Positions 34,224 to 34,392 of a DNA stretch of 34,392 nucleotides are shown piece by piece. This stretch comes from DATHRK01 sp035513295 (GTDB taxonomy: Bacteria > Gemmatimonadota > Gemmatimonadetes > Longimicrobiales > RSA9), in contig DATKCH010000099.1 of assembly GCA_035513295.1 (NCBI GenBank), forward strand, positions 1 through 34,392, given 5' to 3'. Every line of letters begins with the position of its first letter. Position 1 is the stretch's first letter. The notes beneath the pieces are model-generated. The model was not told the origin of the DNA. It saw nothing but the letters and a program-made list of their open reading frames with translations, and did not search any database. The translations under genes and the position numbers were made by a program.

Positions 34224-34392
34224 CTACTCGATGATTTCGGTGACGACGCCTGCGCCGACGGTGCGGCCGCCCTCGCGGATCGCGAAGCGCAGCTCCCTGT
34301 CCATGGCGATCGGCATGATCAGCTCCACTTCCATCTGCACGTTGTCGCCCGGCATCACCATCTCCACCCCGCTCGGCAGCTGCGCCGAGCCC
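34224..34392 (-). CDS. tuf: Elongation factor Tu, C-terminal 55 residues (5' part beyond the window)
   Basis: EF-Tu delivers aminoacyl-tRNA to the ribosome. Only the last domain is present: GSAQLPSGVEMVMPGDNVQM, then MEVELIMPIAMDRELRFAIR and the characteristic EGGRTVGAGVVTEIIE before the TAG at 34226-34224. It lies 10 bases before rpsJ, consistent with the str-S10 order. Confidence 0.97.
   Translation of the reverse strand, partial: GSAQLPSGVEMVMPGDNVQMEVELIMPIAMDRELRFAIREGGRTVGAGVVTEIIE

Overview
This is a GC-rich bacterial chromosome segment in which every gene I can support lies on the minus strand, so transcription runs from position 34392 towards position 1. Genes for an outer-membrane assembly lipoprotein (BamD type), a second lipoprotein, SecA with a C-terminal zinc motif, and cysteine-containing (C+) forms of S4, S14, L28 and L36 point to a diderm, high-GC phylum. 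Gemmatimonadota or a relative is my best guess; this is an inference from gene content and style, not a database result.

Layout in order of transcription. 34392-23270 is a classical S10-spc ribosomal supercluster: the end of tuf, then rpsJ, rplC, rplD, rplW, rplB, rpsS, rplV, rpsC, rplP, rpmC, rpsQ, rplN, rplX, rplE, rpsN, rpsH, rplF, rplR, rpsE, rpmD, rplO and secY. 23231-16374 starts with adk and then departs from the textbook order. A tightly overlapped chain, hemD-cysQ-cysD-cysNC-SLC13/TrkA-C permease, sits between adk and map. These genes would import sulfate, activate it to APS and PAPS, recycle PAP, and make uroporphyrinogen III, the precursor of siroheme and heme. 16185-11312 resumes the standard order with map, then rpmJ, rpsM, rpsK, rpsD, rpoA and rplQ, then a small membrane-anchored protein of unknown function, and rpmB. 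infA is missing from its usual place. A good sigma-70-type promoter precedes rpmJ and a hairpin with a T-rich tail follows rpmB, so rpmJ-rpmB looks like one unit.

11143-1 is an envelope block: a CPA2-type cation/proton antiporter, a membrane-bound nucleotide-sugar 4,6-dehydratase (WbpM/CapD type), a nucleotide-sugar 6-dehydrogenase, two TPR proteins (one a lipoprotein), a BamD-like lipoprotein, nadD, and secA running off the left edge. Most neighbours overlap by a few bases, so this is probably one or two operons linking surface polysaccharide synthesis, outer-membrane biogenesis and protein export.

The most unusual points are a roughly 109-residue Lys/Ala/Pro-rich tail with internal repeats on ribosomal protein L4, the sulfate-activation/HemD insertion inside the ribosomal supercluster, an acidic insertion in the RNA polymerase alpha N-terminal domain, and the uncharacterised membrane protein between rplQ and rpmB. 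I saw no CRISPR array, IS element, phage gene, tRNA or rRNA. No stretch longer than 300 bases lacks a gene.
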